DNA of 64,000 nt from Gemmatimonadota bacterium. Its GTDB lineage: Bacteria > Gemmatimonadota > Gemmatimonadetes > Longimicrobiales > Gaopeijiaceae. A program made the position numbers and the translations under genes. Numbering within the stretch: the stretch's first letter is position 1; each line of letters starts with the position of its first letter. Location of the stretch: assembly GCA_002724575.1 (NCBI GenBank), contig PBPC01000049.1:1-64000 (forward strand), in the 5' to 3' direction. Below are positions 35,527 through 44,441 of the stretch, one piece after another. Below the pieces are notes generated by a model. The model saw only the letters and a list, made by a program, of their open reading frames with translations, did no database searches and was not told the DNA's origin.

Positions 35527-36348
35527 ATGACGGAGCAAGACCGAAACAACCTTGTAGAGCTTCAACGAATTGACCTTAAGATCCTTGCGGTACAACAGCA
35601 GATCAGGGATTTCGATCCATTACTGGGTGAGGTTGAGGAACCAGCGTTGGTTTTGGAGAGTGATGCCCAGAAGACGCGAACTCGACTTAAGGAAATCAAT
35701 CTAGAAGAACGTCAGCTGGAACTAGGCGTAGCGGAGAAACGCGAACGTCAAAAACGATTAGATGAGCGATTAGGGTCAGTAAGAAATCTCCGAGAAGAAG
35801 CAGCCGTCAGTGCAGAGCTCGAGATGGTGAAACAGGCGTTGCAAAATGATGAGCAGGAGGCATTATCGATACTTGATCAGATCCGAAGAATGGAGGGTCG
35901 CCTAGAGGAATTAGATGAGGCGATAACCGAGGCCCGGGGGATTGTCGGTCCGCGCCTAGAGGAATTGATATCTGGGCGTGATACAGCTGAGAGAGAACTT
36001 GGTGCACTGGAGCAGGATAGGGAAAACTTCGTTCATAAGATGGATCCACTGGAGATCAGGTTATATGAAGGCATCAGGCGGGGTGGAAGGGTTACCGCGG
36101 TTGCGGCCCTGACAGAAGATGGTGCCTGTAGTCACTGTTTTGGGATTGTTCCTCCTCAGCTCCAGAATGAAGTTAGGCATGGCAAGTCTTTAATCCGGTG
36201 TGAGGAGTGTGGGGTTATCCTTACGCTAACTGAGTACGAAGATGAGCTAACGGGAGTGATGGCTGCTGAGGAGTCGGTTGAGGAAGAGGCTGCTGTATCC
36301 CAAGAAGTCTCTGGAGAAACAGTAGATGAGGATCAGGTAGACGAGTGA
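35527..36348 (+). CDS. Coiled-coil protein with C4 zinc ribbon (CT398/DUF164-like)
   Basis: The protein is 273 residues from ATG 35527, chosen for the GGAG just upstream and lack of homology in the earlier codons. Residues 1-190 are long charged coiled-coil helices. A C4 zinc ribbon follows near residues 200-235 (C-S-H-C then C-E-E-C), and the tail is acidic. The pattern matches the CT398 family, whose members interact with RNA polymerase or flagellar components in some bacteria. No direct function can be stated here. The end overlaps the recJ start (GTGA). Confidence 0.8.
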   Translation: MTEQDRNNLVELQRIDLKILAVQQQIRDFDPLLGEVEEPALVLESDAQKTRTRLKEINLEERQLELGVAEKRERQKRLDERLGSVRNLREEAAVSAELEMVKQALQNDEQEALSILDQIRRMEGRLEELDEAITEARGIVGPRLEELISGRDTAERELGALEQDRENFVHKMDPLEIRLYEGIRRGGRVTAVAALTEDGACSHCFGIVPPQLQNEVRHGKSLIRCEECGVILTLTEYEDELTGVMAAEESVEEEAAVSQEVSGETVDEDQVDE

Positions 36349-38117
36349 CGATTGGCGGGCCTCGCGGAGGAGATTCCGGTGGCCTGAGTCCAGGAAGCGA
36401 TCTATCGAAGCGCCAGTGGGTCATCTCTGAACGACCTGATTCGGAGACTGTTCGATCTCTCACTGATGAGCTGCGATTACCCGAACCAGTCTGTGCACTT
36501 TTAGCTGTCCGAGAATTAACGCCCCCAGAAAAAGCAAAGTGTTTCTTGCGACCGGATCTCAGTCAACTCCACGACCCTGCAACTTTGGCAGATGCGGAGA
36601 TGGCTGCTGAGAGGATTGTTGGGTCGATTGATTCTCATCAAACAATTCTTGTGCATGGAGATTATGATGTTGATGGAATAAGTGCAGCAGCACTTATGAC
36701 TCGCTGGTTAGCTTCTTTGGGTGGCAAGGTAGTTCCGTTCGTGCCCCACAGACTAAGAGATGGTTATGACTTCGGAACTGCAGGCCTGCAGGCAGCGTGC
36801 AATGCAGGAGCCGAACTAGTCATTACTGCTGACTGTGGCACCACTGCACACCGCACAGTGGAAGCTGCTTGTGCAGCAGGGATCGATGTGATCATTACGG
36901 ATCATCATACTGTTTCTGATTCACTTCCTAATGCCACAGCAGTGGTAAACCCACTAAGACCTGATTGTGCTTATCCAAACAAGGGGCTTTGTGGCACTGC
37001 GTTGGCCTACAAGATCTGTGAATTGGTAGCGACAGCAGCTGGTAAAGATCCTGAAATGCTTGTCGACTACCTTGACCTGGTTGCTCTTGCCACGGTGGCA
37101 GATATGGTTCCTCTGTCTGGAGAAAACCGAAGTCTAGTGCACTTCGGACTGCGCCGTTTTGCCAATACTACCATTCCTGGGATACAAGCCCTCCTTGATG
37201 TGACAGATGTTTCTGGGCAGGACATCACAGAAAGAGAGATCGGCTTTGTACTCGCTCCAAGGATTAATTCTGCGGGTCGGATTGGTGAGACTAAAGACGC
37301 CCTCAAGCTTCTGCTAACTGACGATCCTACCGAAGCTCTTTTACTAGCAAGAAAACTTGATCAGACCAATCAGGAGAGAAGGACAGAAGATCAGCGAACT
37401 CTTGAAGAGGCTCTAGAGATCCTCGACCATGATCATGACCTGAGTCGTGACATGGGCGTGGTTCTTGCCTCCGACGGATGGCATCCTGGAGTGATTGGTA
37501 TTGTCGCTAGCAGGATTGTGGAAAAGATCCAGCGACCAGTTCTCATAATTGCCCTAGATGGAGAAAGAGGTCGCGGAAGTGGGCGCTCAATTCCTGGATT
37601 CAACCTTTTTGAGGCATTGAAGAAATGTTCGGAGTACCTAATCCGTTTTGGTGGTCACAAGCAAGCCGCGGGAATGGATGTGGCCCGGGAAGCTCTACCC
37701 GCTTTGCGTGAGGCCTTCAACATTGCTGCTAGTCAGCAATTCTCTATGGATGAACTACGCCCAGAGTTGCTCGTGGATCTTGAAATAGGTCTCGAGTCGA
37801 TAGACCTACAGTTAATTCATTGGCTAAAGTACCTAGGGCCACATGGTATAGGTAACCCTTCTCCGGTCTTCATTATTCGTGAAGTGGCGTTCAAGCAAGC
37901 CAAGATCGTAGGTACTAACCACATCAAGACGACCTTGATCGGCAATGGAGGTGCTCTGGAAGCGATCGGCTTTGGTTTGGCTGACCGGCATTCACCGGAG
38001 ACCCTTTCCCACGGTTTATACGACATTGCGGTTGAGCTTGAGCGAAATGAATTCAGGGGAAAAGTCAGTGCTCAGGCTCGCCTTCTCGAAATCAGAGTGC
38101 ACAGGAAAGACGATTGA
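36345..38117 (+). CDS. recJ: Single-stranded-DNA exonuclease RecJ
   Basis: RecJ degrades single-stranded DNA 5' to 3' in recombination, mismatch and base-excision repair. The 590 residues show the DHH-family motifs H-G-D-Y-D-V-D-G-I, T-A-D-C-G-T and D-H-H, a DHHA1 domain with G-G-H-K-Q-A-A-G-M, and a C-terminal OB-like domain. GTG at 36345 overlaps the preceding gene. About 30 residues precede the conserved start, so a later start is possible. The catalytic acidic residues appear intact. Confidence 0.95.
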   Translation: MTIGGPRGGDSGGLSPGSDLSKRQWVISERPDSETVRSLTDELRLPEPVCALLAVRELTPPEKAKCFLRPDLSQLHDPATLADAEMAAERIVGSIDSHQTILVHGDYDVDGISAAALMTRWLASLGGKVVPFVPHRLRDGYDFGTAGLQAACNAGAELVITADCGTTAHRTVEAACAAGIDVIITDHHTVSDSLPNATAVVNPLRPDCAYPNKGLCGTALAYKICELVATAAGKDPEMLVDYLDLVALATVADMVPLSGENRSLVHFGLRRFANTTIPGIQALLDVTDVSGQDITEREIGFVLAPRINSAGRIGETKDALKLLLTDDPTEALLLARKLDQTNQERRTEDQRTLEEALEILDHDHDLSRDMGVVLASDGWHPGVIGIVASRIVEKIQRPVLIIALDGERGRGSGRSIPGFNLFEALKKCSEYLIRFGGHKQAAGMDVAREALPALREAFNIAASQQFSMDELRPELLVDLEIGLESIDLQLIHWLKYLGPHGIGNPSPVFIIREVAFKQAKIVGTNHIKTTLIGNGGALEAIGFGLADRHSPETLSHGLYDIAVELERNEFRGKVSAQARLLEIRVHRKDD

Positions 38118-38632
38118 GGATCATTTCGGGATGTTGGAAGGGACGACGCCTGGGCTCCATACGGGGGACTAGGGTTAGGCCTACGACCGACAGGGTTAAA
38201 GAGGCGTGGATGTCGGCAATGGGTGGAAGTATGGATAAAATCACTGTGCTAGACCTTTTCTCAGGATCCGGCGCACTTGGACTGGAAGCGCTAAGTCGGG
38301 GGGCTTTGTCGGCAGTTTTTGTTGAGCAAGACCGAGGGGCCCTTAGCATTCTGCGAGGCAACATCGAGTTGCTTGGTGCCTGGGATAAGTGCATGGTTGT
38401 TGAGGATGACGTGTTCCATTATTTGGATGGGAACCGTGAGGTTTTTGATCTCGCGCTTGCTGATCCGCCGTATGGGACTTCAGCATCAGTTAGTCTGGTT
38501 TCTTTTTTTCTTCAAAAACCCTTTGCGCGAGAGCTCTGGTTGGAGCATCGTTGGGGGGAAAAGTTAGGTACGCCTGATATCGCGCGCACGAGGCGTTACG
38601 GCGATACTGCACTCACGACTTTGACCACTTGA
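38114..38632 (+). CDS. rsmD: 16S rRNA (guanine966-N2)-methyltransferase RsmD
   Basis: RsmD methylates G966 of 16S rRNA. The 172 residues have R-I-I-S-G at the N terminus, R-P-T-T-D-R-V-K-E-A near residue 22, the SAM motif D-L-F-S-G-S-G-A-L-G, and the catalytic D-P-P-Y. It starts with TTG at 38114 in overlap with the recJ stop (TTGA). The pairing with coaD immediately downstream (TTGA overlap again) is typical of rsmD-coaD pairs. Confidence 0.93.
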   Translation: MRIISGCWKGRRLGSIRGTRVRPTTDRVKEAWMSAMGGSMDKITVLDLFSGSGALGLEALSRGALSAVFVEQDRGALSILRGNIELLGAWDKCMVVEDDVFHYLDGNREVFDLALADPPYGTSASVSLVSFFLQKPFARELWLEHRWGEKLGTPDIARTRRYGDTALTTLTT

Positions 38633-39132
38633 TAATGAGCCCACACAGACCTGTCATCGCAATTTATCCAGGCTCTTTTGATCCGATCACTAAGGGTCAC
38701 GAAGACCTTGTGCGACGCACCCTCCGTGTTGCGGACCGATTAGTAATTGCTGTTAGCAGTACTTCTACCGAAAGCAAAGAACACTTGTTTGATATAAACG
38801 AACGCGTAGAACTCATCCAGGAAATCTTTGCCAAGGATGACAATGTTGAAGTCAGTAGATTCGATGGGTTACTTGTTGATTTTGCTCGTGACTTAGGTGC
38901 TCAAGTGGTTATTCGAGGACTGCGGGCTGTGTCCGACTTCGATTACGAGCTTCAAATGGCACAGATGAATCAAGAGCTTGGCCCGGAGATTGAAACACTG
39001 TTTCTCGTACCTGAGGTGGAATACTCCTTTCTCTCGGCTTCACTCGTTAGGGAAGTCGCGTCACTCGGCGGTGATGTATCGAGATTTGTTTCTGCTCCAG
39101 TACTTCGCTGTCTCAAGGAAAAAATAGCCTAG
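38629..39132 (+). CDS. coaD: Phosphopantetheine adenylyltransferase
   Basis: CoaD makes dephospho-CoA from 4'-phosphopantetheine and ATP. The 167 residues are typical. The nucleotidyltransferase motif is visible as T-K-G-H in Y-P-G-S-F-D-P-I-T-K-G-H. R-G-L-R-A-V-S-D-F-D-Y-E and S-S-T-S-T-E-type residues agree with the family. The listed start TTG (38629) is the overlap start; ATG at 38635 two codons later is equally plausible. It ends the recJ-rsmD-coaD run. Confidence 0.95.
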   Translation: MIMSPHRPVIAIYPGSFDPITKGHEDLVRRTLRVADRLVIAVSSTSTESKEHLFDINERVELIQEIFAKDDNVEVSRFDGLLVDFARDLGAQVVIRGLRAVSDFDYELQMAQMNQELGPEIETLFLVPEVEYSFLSASLVREVASLGGDVSRFVSAPVLRCLKEKIA

Positions 39133-39263
39133 TGACAAGCTTTCTTCTATTTGGTGGGTTTTTGCAGGCATATAGGTTCTCCAATATTGCTCTGCTGTGT
39201 AGCCAGTTATGCTAGTCGACATGAGAGGGACTAAACGTAAATTCCCATCGGTGCAAAACTTCC

Positions 39264-39569
39264 ATGGGTTTTAGGGTTGTAGCGAAGGATGACGTCACTC
39301 TCATTGAGGTTGGAGGTCAGTTGATCGTGGGGAACCGACAATTGCTCAAGGAGCAGGTGCTTGAGCAATTGGAACGAGGAGATCGTAAGTTTATAGTTGA
39401 CTTCTCAAAGACGGACTATATCGATTCATCCGGCCTTGGAGTCCTAGTGACACTCTCGAAGAAGATTCGAGAACACGGAGGGCAACTCAGTCTTGTTAGC
39501 CTTAGTGAGGACCTTCGAACCCTCTTCGAATTAACCAAATTGGACACTCTTTTCATTTTTTCCGATTGA
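39264..39569 (+). CDS. STAS-domain protein (anti-sigma factor antagonist-like)
   Basis: The 101 residues fold as a single STAS domain like SpoIIAA or RsbV, with I-V-D-F-S-K-T-D-Y-I-D-S-S-G-L-G-V-L. The Ser pair in D-S-S-G-L-G includes the residue phosphorylated by a cognate kinase in studied antagonists. Usually a RsbW-type kinase and a sigma factor are adjacent; here the neighbours are coaD and rsmA. It has a 131-base leader without a strong promoter. The partner must be elsewhere. Confidence 0.88.
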   Translation: MGFRVVAKDDVTLIEVGGQLIVGNRQLLKEQVLEQLERGDRKFIVDFSKTDYIDSSGLGVLVTLSKKIREHGGQLSLVSLSEDLRTLFELTKLDTLFIFSD

Positions 39570-39645
39570 GAACAAGTTCGACACACTCTGGGATGAATCC
39601 ACTACTTTTGTAGTTGGTGACTGAGGCTCTTTAACCTCGGACAAT

Positions 39646-40452
39646 ATGGATCCCAACTTAAGTCGACCAAAGCGCTCGCTTGGCCAAAACTTCCTGGTCG
39701 ATGTCAATATCCAGAAGAAGATCGTGGCTGCGTTGGGCGCTGATGCTATGGAGGTTGTGCTGGAGGTGGGCCCGGGACGTGGCGCACTCACCCGTCATCT
39801 TGTGAGCGCCGTCTCCAAGCTGGTACTGATAGAACTTGATCGTGATTTAGCGGCCATGTGGGCTGAAAAATATAGAGATCGTAATGATGTGACGGTCCTG
39901 CAAGGAGATGTGCTAACGATTCCTTTCTGGGAAGCAGTTGAAGATCCTTCTCAAGTTCATGTCATAGGAAATATTCCCTACAACATCACTTCTCCCATCA
40001 TCTTTCGTCTCCTGGAGCGTCCACGTCCTAAGAGCATTTTATTGACGGTTCAAAAGGAGGTGGCAGAGCGCATAATGGCTCCGGTGGGGTCAAAGGAATA
40101 TGGGGCCTTATCTGTAGGAATTCGAAGCATAGCGAGTGTGGAAAGACTTTTCGGAATCGGTAGGCATGCATTCAAGCCTAAGCCAGGGGTCGATTCCACT
40201 GTGATTCGAATTGTTCCGTTTCGCCCTGAGACTCTTTCACTCGAAGAAGAACTAAGCCTGCGCAGGCTCGTGCGATCAGCTTTCCAATGGAGAAGAAAGC
40301 AACTCAGGAAAATCTTAAGGGATCATGAAGCACTCAACATCTCGCCAGAGCTAATTGAAGGTGTAGCTGAACGGGCTGAGGTAGACCTCACGGACCGCCC
40401 CGAGCGTTTGTCTCCTGAGGCATTTCTGAGACTCGTCCGGACGTTGCCGTAA
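39646..40452 (+). CDS. rsmA: 16S rRNA A1518/A1519 dimethyltransferase
   Basis: RsmA (KsgA) dimethylates two adenines near the 3' end of 16S rRNA. The 268 residues carry Q-N-F-L-V near residue 15, E-V-G-P-G-R-G-A-L-T near residue 40, and the catalytic-core motif N-I-P-Y-N-I-T near residue 115. The C terminus is the normal helical domain. It starts with ATG at 39646, 77 bases after the STAS gene, and ends just before the rex regulatory region. Confidence 0.96.
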   Translation: MDPNLSRPKRSLGQNFLVDVNIQKKIVAALGADAMEVVLEVGPGRGALTRHLVSAVSKLVLIELDRDLAAMWAEKYRDRNDVTVLQGDVLTIPFWEAVEDPSQVHVIGNIPYNITSPIIFRLLERPRPKSILLTVQKEVAERIMAPVGSKEYGALSVGIRSIASVERLFGIGRHAFKPKPGVDSTVIRIVPFRPETLSLEEELSLRRLVRSAFQWRRKQLRKILRDHEALNISPELIEGVAERAEVDLTDRPERLSPEAFLRLVRTLP

Positions 40453-40472
40453 TCTTTACCCACTCGTACTTT
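40444..40472 (+). promoter_or_regulatory. Candidate promoter of rex
   Basis: TTGCCG (40444-40449), 17 bases, then TACTTT (40467-40472) give a weak sigma70-like pair. It ends two bases before the Rex operator, placing the operator over the start of transcription. The -35 half lies inside the last codons of rsmA. Confidence 0.4.
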
Positions 40473-40473
40473 C

Positions 40474-40491
40474 TTGTGAAGCTTTTCACAA
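40474..40491. promoter_or_regulatory. Rex operator (perfect TTGTGAA-N4-TTCACAA)
   Basis: The 18 bases are an exact match to the core Rex consensus, two perfect 7-base half sites around GCTT. They lie 37 bases upstream of the rex start codon. Rex binds such sites when NADH is low and releases them when NADH rises, so this is most likely autoregulation. No second copy was noticed elsewhere in the window by eye. Confidence 0.9.
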
Positions 40492-40528
40492 GCGGCTGCC
40501 TGTCCCGCAAGCTGCCTGGTCCGGTCCT

Positions 40529-41161
40529 TTGTCTAGACGCATATCCGACTCAACTATTCGCCGACTCTCGCACTATTTGCGCGTGCTAGAGTCGATCCAG
40601 GATGATGGTGGAGTAACGGTTTCAAGTGAGCAGCTTGCGAGGCGCGGGCACACTACGGCAGCTCAAGTCAGGAAAGATCTTTCTCACTTCGGTTCCTTTG
40701 GTAAGCGCGGACTCGGCTACAGTGTAGATGAGCTAAGGGATCGTCTGAGGATAATCCTCGGCCTAGACCAAGTGTGGCCAGTAGTTCTAGTTGGTGCAGG
40801 ACGGATTGGTTCTGCATTGTTTGAGTATCCTGATTTCAAGAGGCGAGGATATGAATGTGTAGCCATCGTCGACAGCAATCCTGAGAAAATTGGAAGAAAA
40901 TGGGGTGAGCTCGTAATACAGCCAACTGCAAAACTAGAGTCACTCATTAAGGAATTGTGTGCGACTTTAGTGATTCTCGCTGTTCCTGCTTCAGCTGCTC
41001 AATTGGTCGCAGAGTGCTCTGTAAATGCTGGTATAAATGGGATCCTTAATTTTGCTCCTGTGCAGCTCCAAGTACCAGATGGTATTCCGGTTGAAAACGT
41101 GAATCTTGTGATGGAACTTGAGGCTCTTTCATTTCAGATAACCCGAGCCTCGAAGACTTGA
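40529..41161 (+). CDS. rex: Redox-sensing transcriptional repressor Rex
   Basis: Rex senses the NADH/NAD ratio and controls fermentation and respiration genes. The 210 residues have an N-terminal winged helix (R-I-S-D-S-T-I-R-R-L; V-R-K-D-L-S-H-F-G-S-F-G near residue 50). A Rossmann domain follows, with V-G-A-G-R-I-G-S-A-L near residue 90. A C-terminal helix ends the protein and swaps between subunits in known structures. The start is TTG at 40529. The perfect operator upstream supports the identification. The product of the next gene, a metallo-hydrolase, has no obvious link. Confidence 0.96.
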   Translation: MSRRISDSTIRRLSHYLRVLESIQDDGGVTVSSEQLARRGHTTAAQVRKDLSHFGSFGKRGLGYSVDELRDRLRIILGLDQVWPVVLVGAGRIGSALFEYPDFKRRGYECVAIVDSNPEKIGRKWGELVIQPTAKLESLIKELCATLVILAVPASAAQLVAECSVNAGINGILNFAPVQLQVPDGIPVENVNLVMELEALSFQITRASKT

Positions 41162-41330
41162 AACGCAGACCAGGGGGAATGCAGGCGACAGTAGAGGGTT
41201 ACTAGTCAGGATTGGCGATCAGAACTATTCAGGATGATATCTTTAACTCTGGAGCCAACGAAATTATTAGGCTCCGTAACCACCTTATACCCGCGCTTCT
41301 GTATTACGAGCAAAGAGATCTGAGGGTGTT

Positions 41331-42212
41331 ATGACAGAGTGGACTTTAAATTTACCTCTCACCAGGGAAATCTCAGTCGGTTCGATTAGAATCCACGCTA
41401 TTGAGTCTGGTATCCAGTGGCTCGATGGAGGTGCCATGTTTGGTGTTGTGCCAAAGCCACTCTGGCAACGTCGAATTCCTTCTGATGACCAAAACCGAAT
41501 TCCCCTCGCGCTACGTTGTTTAGTCATAGAATCACCTGACGAACTGGTGCTGGTGGATACTGGGATCGGCAATAAGGAGAGCGAAGAATTTCATAAACTC
41601 TATGGTGTAGAGAACGCCGGGAATCCAACTCGTTTAGAGGATGGTATAAGGGCCGCAGGGTTCATGCCCGACGATATAGGAATTGTATTATCTACACACC
41701 TGCACTTCGATCACTCAGGCGGTAACACATTCCAAGACCTCGAAGGCAACATTCGACCAGCTTTCCAGAATGCGCGGTATGTTGTACAGCGCGGCGAGTT
41801 TGATTTCGCTCACAGTGGAAATGAACGAGTACGGGCAAGTTATTTAAGTCAAAACTTCGATCCTATACAGGAAGCCGGCCTTTGGGATTTTGTTGAAGGT
41901 GCAACTGAAGTTGTCCCAGGCGTAAAGGTGATACCAACTCCAGGACATACTCCATTTCATCAGTCAGTTGTGATTGAGAGCGATGGAGAAATTGCTTGTT
42001 TTCTTGGGGATGTATGCCCGACAGCAGCACATATCCCGCTTCCGTGGATTATGGGTTACGACCTTGAACCACTCGTTACGCTTGAGTCAAAGAAGAAGCT
42101 TTGGGCTTTAGCACGTGACCAAGAATGGCTGCTAATTTTCGAGCATGATCTACTTATACCGTGGGGTCGTCTCGATATTGAGTCAAAACGACCCCGACTT
42201 AAGGACGGCTAG
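41331..42212 (+). CDS. Metallo-beta-lactamase-fold hydrolase
   Basis: The 293 residues have the zinc-binding motif H-L-H-F-D-H (near residue 123) and later ligand residues in G-H-T-P-F-H, L-G-D-V-C and F-E-H-D. It is probably a cytoplasmic hydrolase of the broad N-acyl-homoserine lactonase/quinoprotein-relay-like group. The substrate cannot be read. It starts with ATG after GAGGG. The 169-base gap between rex and this gene has a small GGAGCC/GGCTCC stem but no clear regulatory site. Confidence 0.85.
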   Translation: MTEWTLNLPLTREISVGSIRIHAIESGIQWLDGGAMFGVVPKPLWQRRIPSDDQNRIPLALRCLVIESPDELVLVDTGIGNKESEEFHKLYGVENAGNPTRLEDGIRAAGFMPDDIGIVLSTHLHFDHSGGNTFQDLEGNIRPAFQNARYVVQRGEFDFAHSGNERVRASYLSQNFDPIQEAGLWDFVEGATEVVPGVKVIPTPGHTPFHQSVVIESDGEIACFLGDVCPTAAHIPLPWIMGYDLEPLVTLESKKKLWALARDQEWLLIFEHDLLIPWGRLDIESKRPRLKDG

Positions 42213-42260
42213 TGTATCTTGGAGCAGATTGAGTCTAGGTAGCTTGGTATTTCTCTATGT

Positions 42261-42289
42261 TTAATCCTCAACAGAACACTCTCTATATT
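42261..42289 (+). promoter_or_regulatory. Candidate promoter of glyA
   Basis: TTAATC (42261-42266) is followed after 17 bases by TATATT (42284-42289, 5 of 6 to consensus). They lie 70-95 bases before the glyA start in the 144-base gap after the hydrolase gene. The -35 half is weak. No riboswitch-like fold was recognised. Confidence 0.4.
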
Positions 42290-42356
42290 TAGTCGATGAC
42301 AAATAACTCCGGAGTCCCTGTCATCCTTAGACGTTCCTCCAAAGGATCCTTATGAC

Positions 42357-43616
42357 ATGATGGATCATCTTCGATTGAGTGACCCAGAGATTTTCGATGC
42401 GATTATCTCGGAAGCTAGGAGACAAGGGGACGGACTCGAACTTATAGCCTCTGAAAATTTTGTTTCCCCGTCAGTGCTAGAAGCGATGGGGACCGTAATG
42501 ACAAACAAATATGCCGAGGGTCTCCCGGATAAACGTTATTACGGAGGTTGCGAGTTTGTCGATGTTGTGGAGAAACTAGCTCGGGAACGTGCTAAAAAGC
42601 TTTTTAGTGCTGAACACGCGAATGTCCAACCACATTCGGGTGCTCAGGCCAACATGGCTGCCTATTTAGCATTCTTGGATCCGGGAGACAAAATTCTAGG
42701 TATGAATCTGAGTCATGGTGGCCACCTGACTCACGGATCACCTGTGAACTTTAGTGGGCGTTTGTTTGAGGTTGCTGCTTATGGTGTCCGAGAAGATGAT
42801 GGGAGAATCGACTATGATGCTCTAAGAGATCAGGCCCTTACTGAACGTCCGAGTATGATCGTCGCTGGAGCAAGCGCCTACCCGCGGATGATCGATTTCG
42901 GCGTGTTTTCTGAAATCGCGAAAGAAATAGAAGCGATCTTGATGGTAGATATCGCCCACATAGCAGGGCTTGTTGCCACCGGGCACCATCCTAGTCCGGT
43001 ACCGCATGGCGCTGTGGTTACAACCACCACACACAAGACCCTGAGAGGCCCTCGTGGTGGAATGATTCTTTGTACTCAAGAGCATGCCCAGGTGATCGAC
43101 AAGTCGGTTTTTCCTTGTATGCAGGGTGGGCCACTTATGCATGTGATTGCAGCAAAAGCTGTTGCAATGCGTGAAGCGTTGAAGCCGGAATTCAGGGATT
43201 ATTCAGCTCAGGTAATAGCAAATGCCAAGGCTCTAGGATCTGACCTTAAGAATCTCGGCTTGCATTTAGTGAGTGGAGGCACTGATACTCACCTGATACT
43301 GATTAATCTGAGGGATAGCCACGAAGACTTAACTGGTAAGGATGCAGAAGCAGCCCTGGAGGCCTCTGGGATCACCGTGAATAAGAATACTGTCCCCGGA
43401 GAGACACGTTCTCCATTTGTCACATCAGGTCTAAGGATTGGGACGCCGGCACTAACATCGCGAGGTATGAAGGAGCCCGAGATGAAGCGTATTGCGGACT
43501 GGATTTCACAAGTCTTAGAGTCACCTTCTAATGAGAGCCAAATCTTGAAGATAAGGGCAGAAGTCCTGGAATTCTGTGAAGAATTTCCGCTTTACAAAGA
43601 ACTGCGGTTTTCATAG
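42357..43616 (+). CDS. glyA: Serine hydroxymethyltransferase
   Basis: GlyA interconverts serine and glycine with transfer of a one-carbon unit to tetrahydrofolate. The 419 residues are typical. Seen are L-I-A-S-E-N-F near residue 30, N-K-Y-A-E-G near residue 53, K-R-Y-Y-G-G, and the PLP lysine in [12 protein letters not shown] near residue 228. It starts at ATG 42357 (a second ATG follows at once), preceded by AAAGGA. Together with ftcD it supplies the folate one-carbon pool. Confidence 0.97.
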   Translation: MMDHLRLSDPEIFDAIISEARRQGDGLELIASENFVSPSVLEAMGTVMTNKYAEGLPDKRYYGGCEFVDVVEKLARERAKKLFSAEHANVQPHSGAQANMAAYLAFLDPGDKILGMNLSHGGHLTHGSPVNFSGRLFEVAAYGVREDDGRIDYDALRDQALTERPSMIVAGASAYPRMIDFGVFSEIAKEIEAILMVDIAHIAGLVATGHHPSPVPHGAVVTTTTHKTLRGPRGGMILCTQEHAQVIDKSVFPCMQGGPLMHVIAAKAVAMREALKPEFRDYSAQVIANAKALGSDLKNLGLHLVSGGTDTHLILINLRDSHEDLTGKDAEAALEASGITVNKNTVPGETRSPFVTSGLRIGTPALTSRGMKEPEMKRIADWISQVLESPSNESQILKIRAEVLEFCEEFPLYKELRFS

Positions 43617-43678
43617 CAGTAAAGAGTGAGTAAGCTCCTGACTAGCGGACAACATTTCAGCATCCCACATTTTGAATA

Positions 43679-44059
43679 ATGACTGAGTTTACGAGCACTG
43701 ATGAACTACTGGACCTCCTGCGTGAGAGGAATCCTCGGTTTGATCCACGTTCATACTCGTTTGTACTTGAGGCCTTAAACTCGGTTTTCCATTCGCTTGG
43801 GGAGAAGAGACACATAACAGGTGCGGAACTTGCTGAGGGTGTCCGCCAGGTAGCGATAGAGCGATTTGGCCCCCTTGCTAGAACTGTTCTCGAGCACTGG
43901 GGAATTCACTCGACGCGGGACGTCGGGTCTGTTGTTTTTGCCCTGGTTGAGCAGAAAATCTTGACTACTCAGGATGGAGACTGTCCAGAAGACTTCGCTG
44001 ACGTCTTCGATTTTGAAGAAGCCTTTGAACTAAATTACCCCTGGGAAGCTCGAATTTGA
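43679..44059 (+). CDS. Minf_1886 family protein, function unknown
   Basis: The 126-residue soluble protein has a conserved helix pattern with Y-S-F-V-L-E-A-L-N, R-H-I-T-G-A-E-L, A-I-E-R-F-G-P-L-A, V-L-E-H-W-G-I, and a C-terminal E-E-A-F-E-L-N-Y-P-W. This matches the Minf_1886 family that I recall in Verrucomicrobia, Planctomycetes and Gemmatimonadota. No function is known to me. It follows glyA after 62 bases and precedes a small zinc ribbon. Confidence 0.75.
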   Translation: MTEFTSTDELLDLLRERNPRFDPRSYSFVLEALNSVFHSLGEKRHITGAELAEGVRQVAIERFGPLARTVLEHWGIHSTRDVGSVVFALVEQKILTTQDGDCPEDFADVFDFEEAFELNYPWEARI

Positions 44060-44164
44060 TTATGATGATTCAGTATGAGAACCAGGATCTTTAATATTTG
44101 TTTGCACGAACAGAGAGCATTTGAGTATAGCTCGTTGTCGTCACGCTAATGGGAGGGGTTGGAT

Positions 44165-44362
44165 ATGGAGCAAGGGAGCGAATTTCCAGGATGTCAAAAG
44201 TGTGAAAATGGGGTCCTGTTGCCACTTTCAGATTATGGTAGAGAAGGAGCGTCGATTCGCTACAAGGCTTGGGTATGCTCGCATCCAGATTGTGGTTTCA
44301 ATATTCGGATTGACAACGGCGAGGTGACAATCGGTCGCCAGATAGGCCAGAGTTACAAGTAG
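44165..44362 (+). CDS. Small zinc-ribbon protein, function unknown
   Basis: The protein is 65 residues from ATG 44165, which has GGGAGGGG seven bases upstream. A TTG two codons earlier lies too close to that site. Cysteine pairs C-Q-K-C and C-S-H-P-D-C flank a short segment, the pattern of a zinc ribbon. Aromatic and charged residues between suggest a nucleic-acid or protein contact surface. It sits between the Minf_1886 gene and the NAD(P)HX repair gene with modest gaps on both sides. No specific family is recognised. Confidence 0.7.
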   Translation: MEQGSEFPGCQKCENGVLLPLSDYGREGASIRYKAWVCSHPDCGFNIRIDNGEVTIGRQIGQSYK

Positions 44363-44441
44363 TATTGTACAGTCTGGAATTAATGTCTCAGGACAATGTG
44401 TATGGGCAGGGTGGAGCACTACTCATCGTAAGGGATAGCGT

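Noticed and set aside
41162-41330. GGAGCC/GGCTCC stem between rex and the hydrolase gene
   Set aside because: Six bp with a 13-base AT-rich loop and no U-tract; probably chance.
44121-44327. 68-codon frame overlapping the small zinc ribbon gene
   Set aside because: It runs in another frame across the zinc ribbon and lacks its cysteine pattern and ribosome-binding site.
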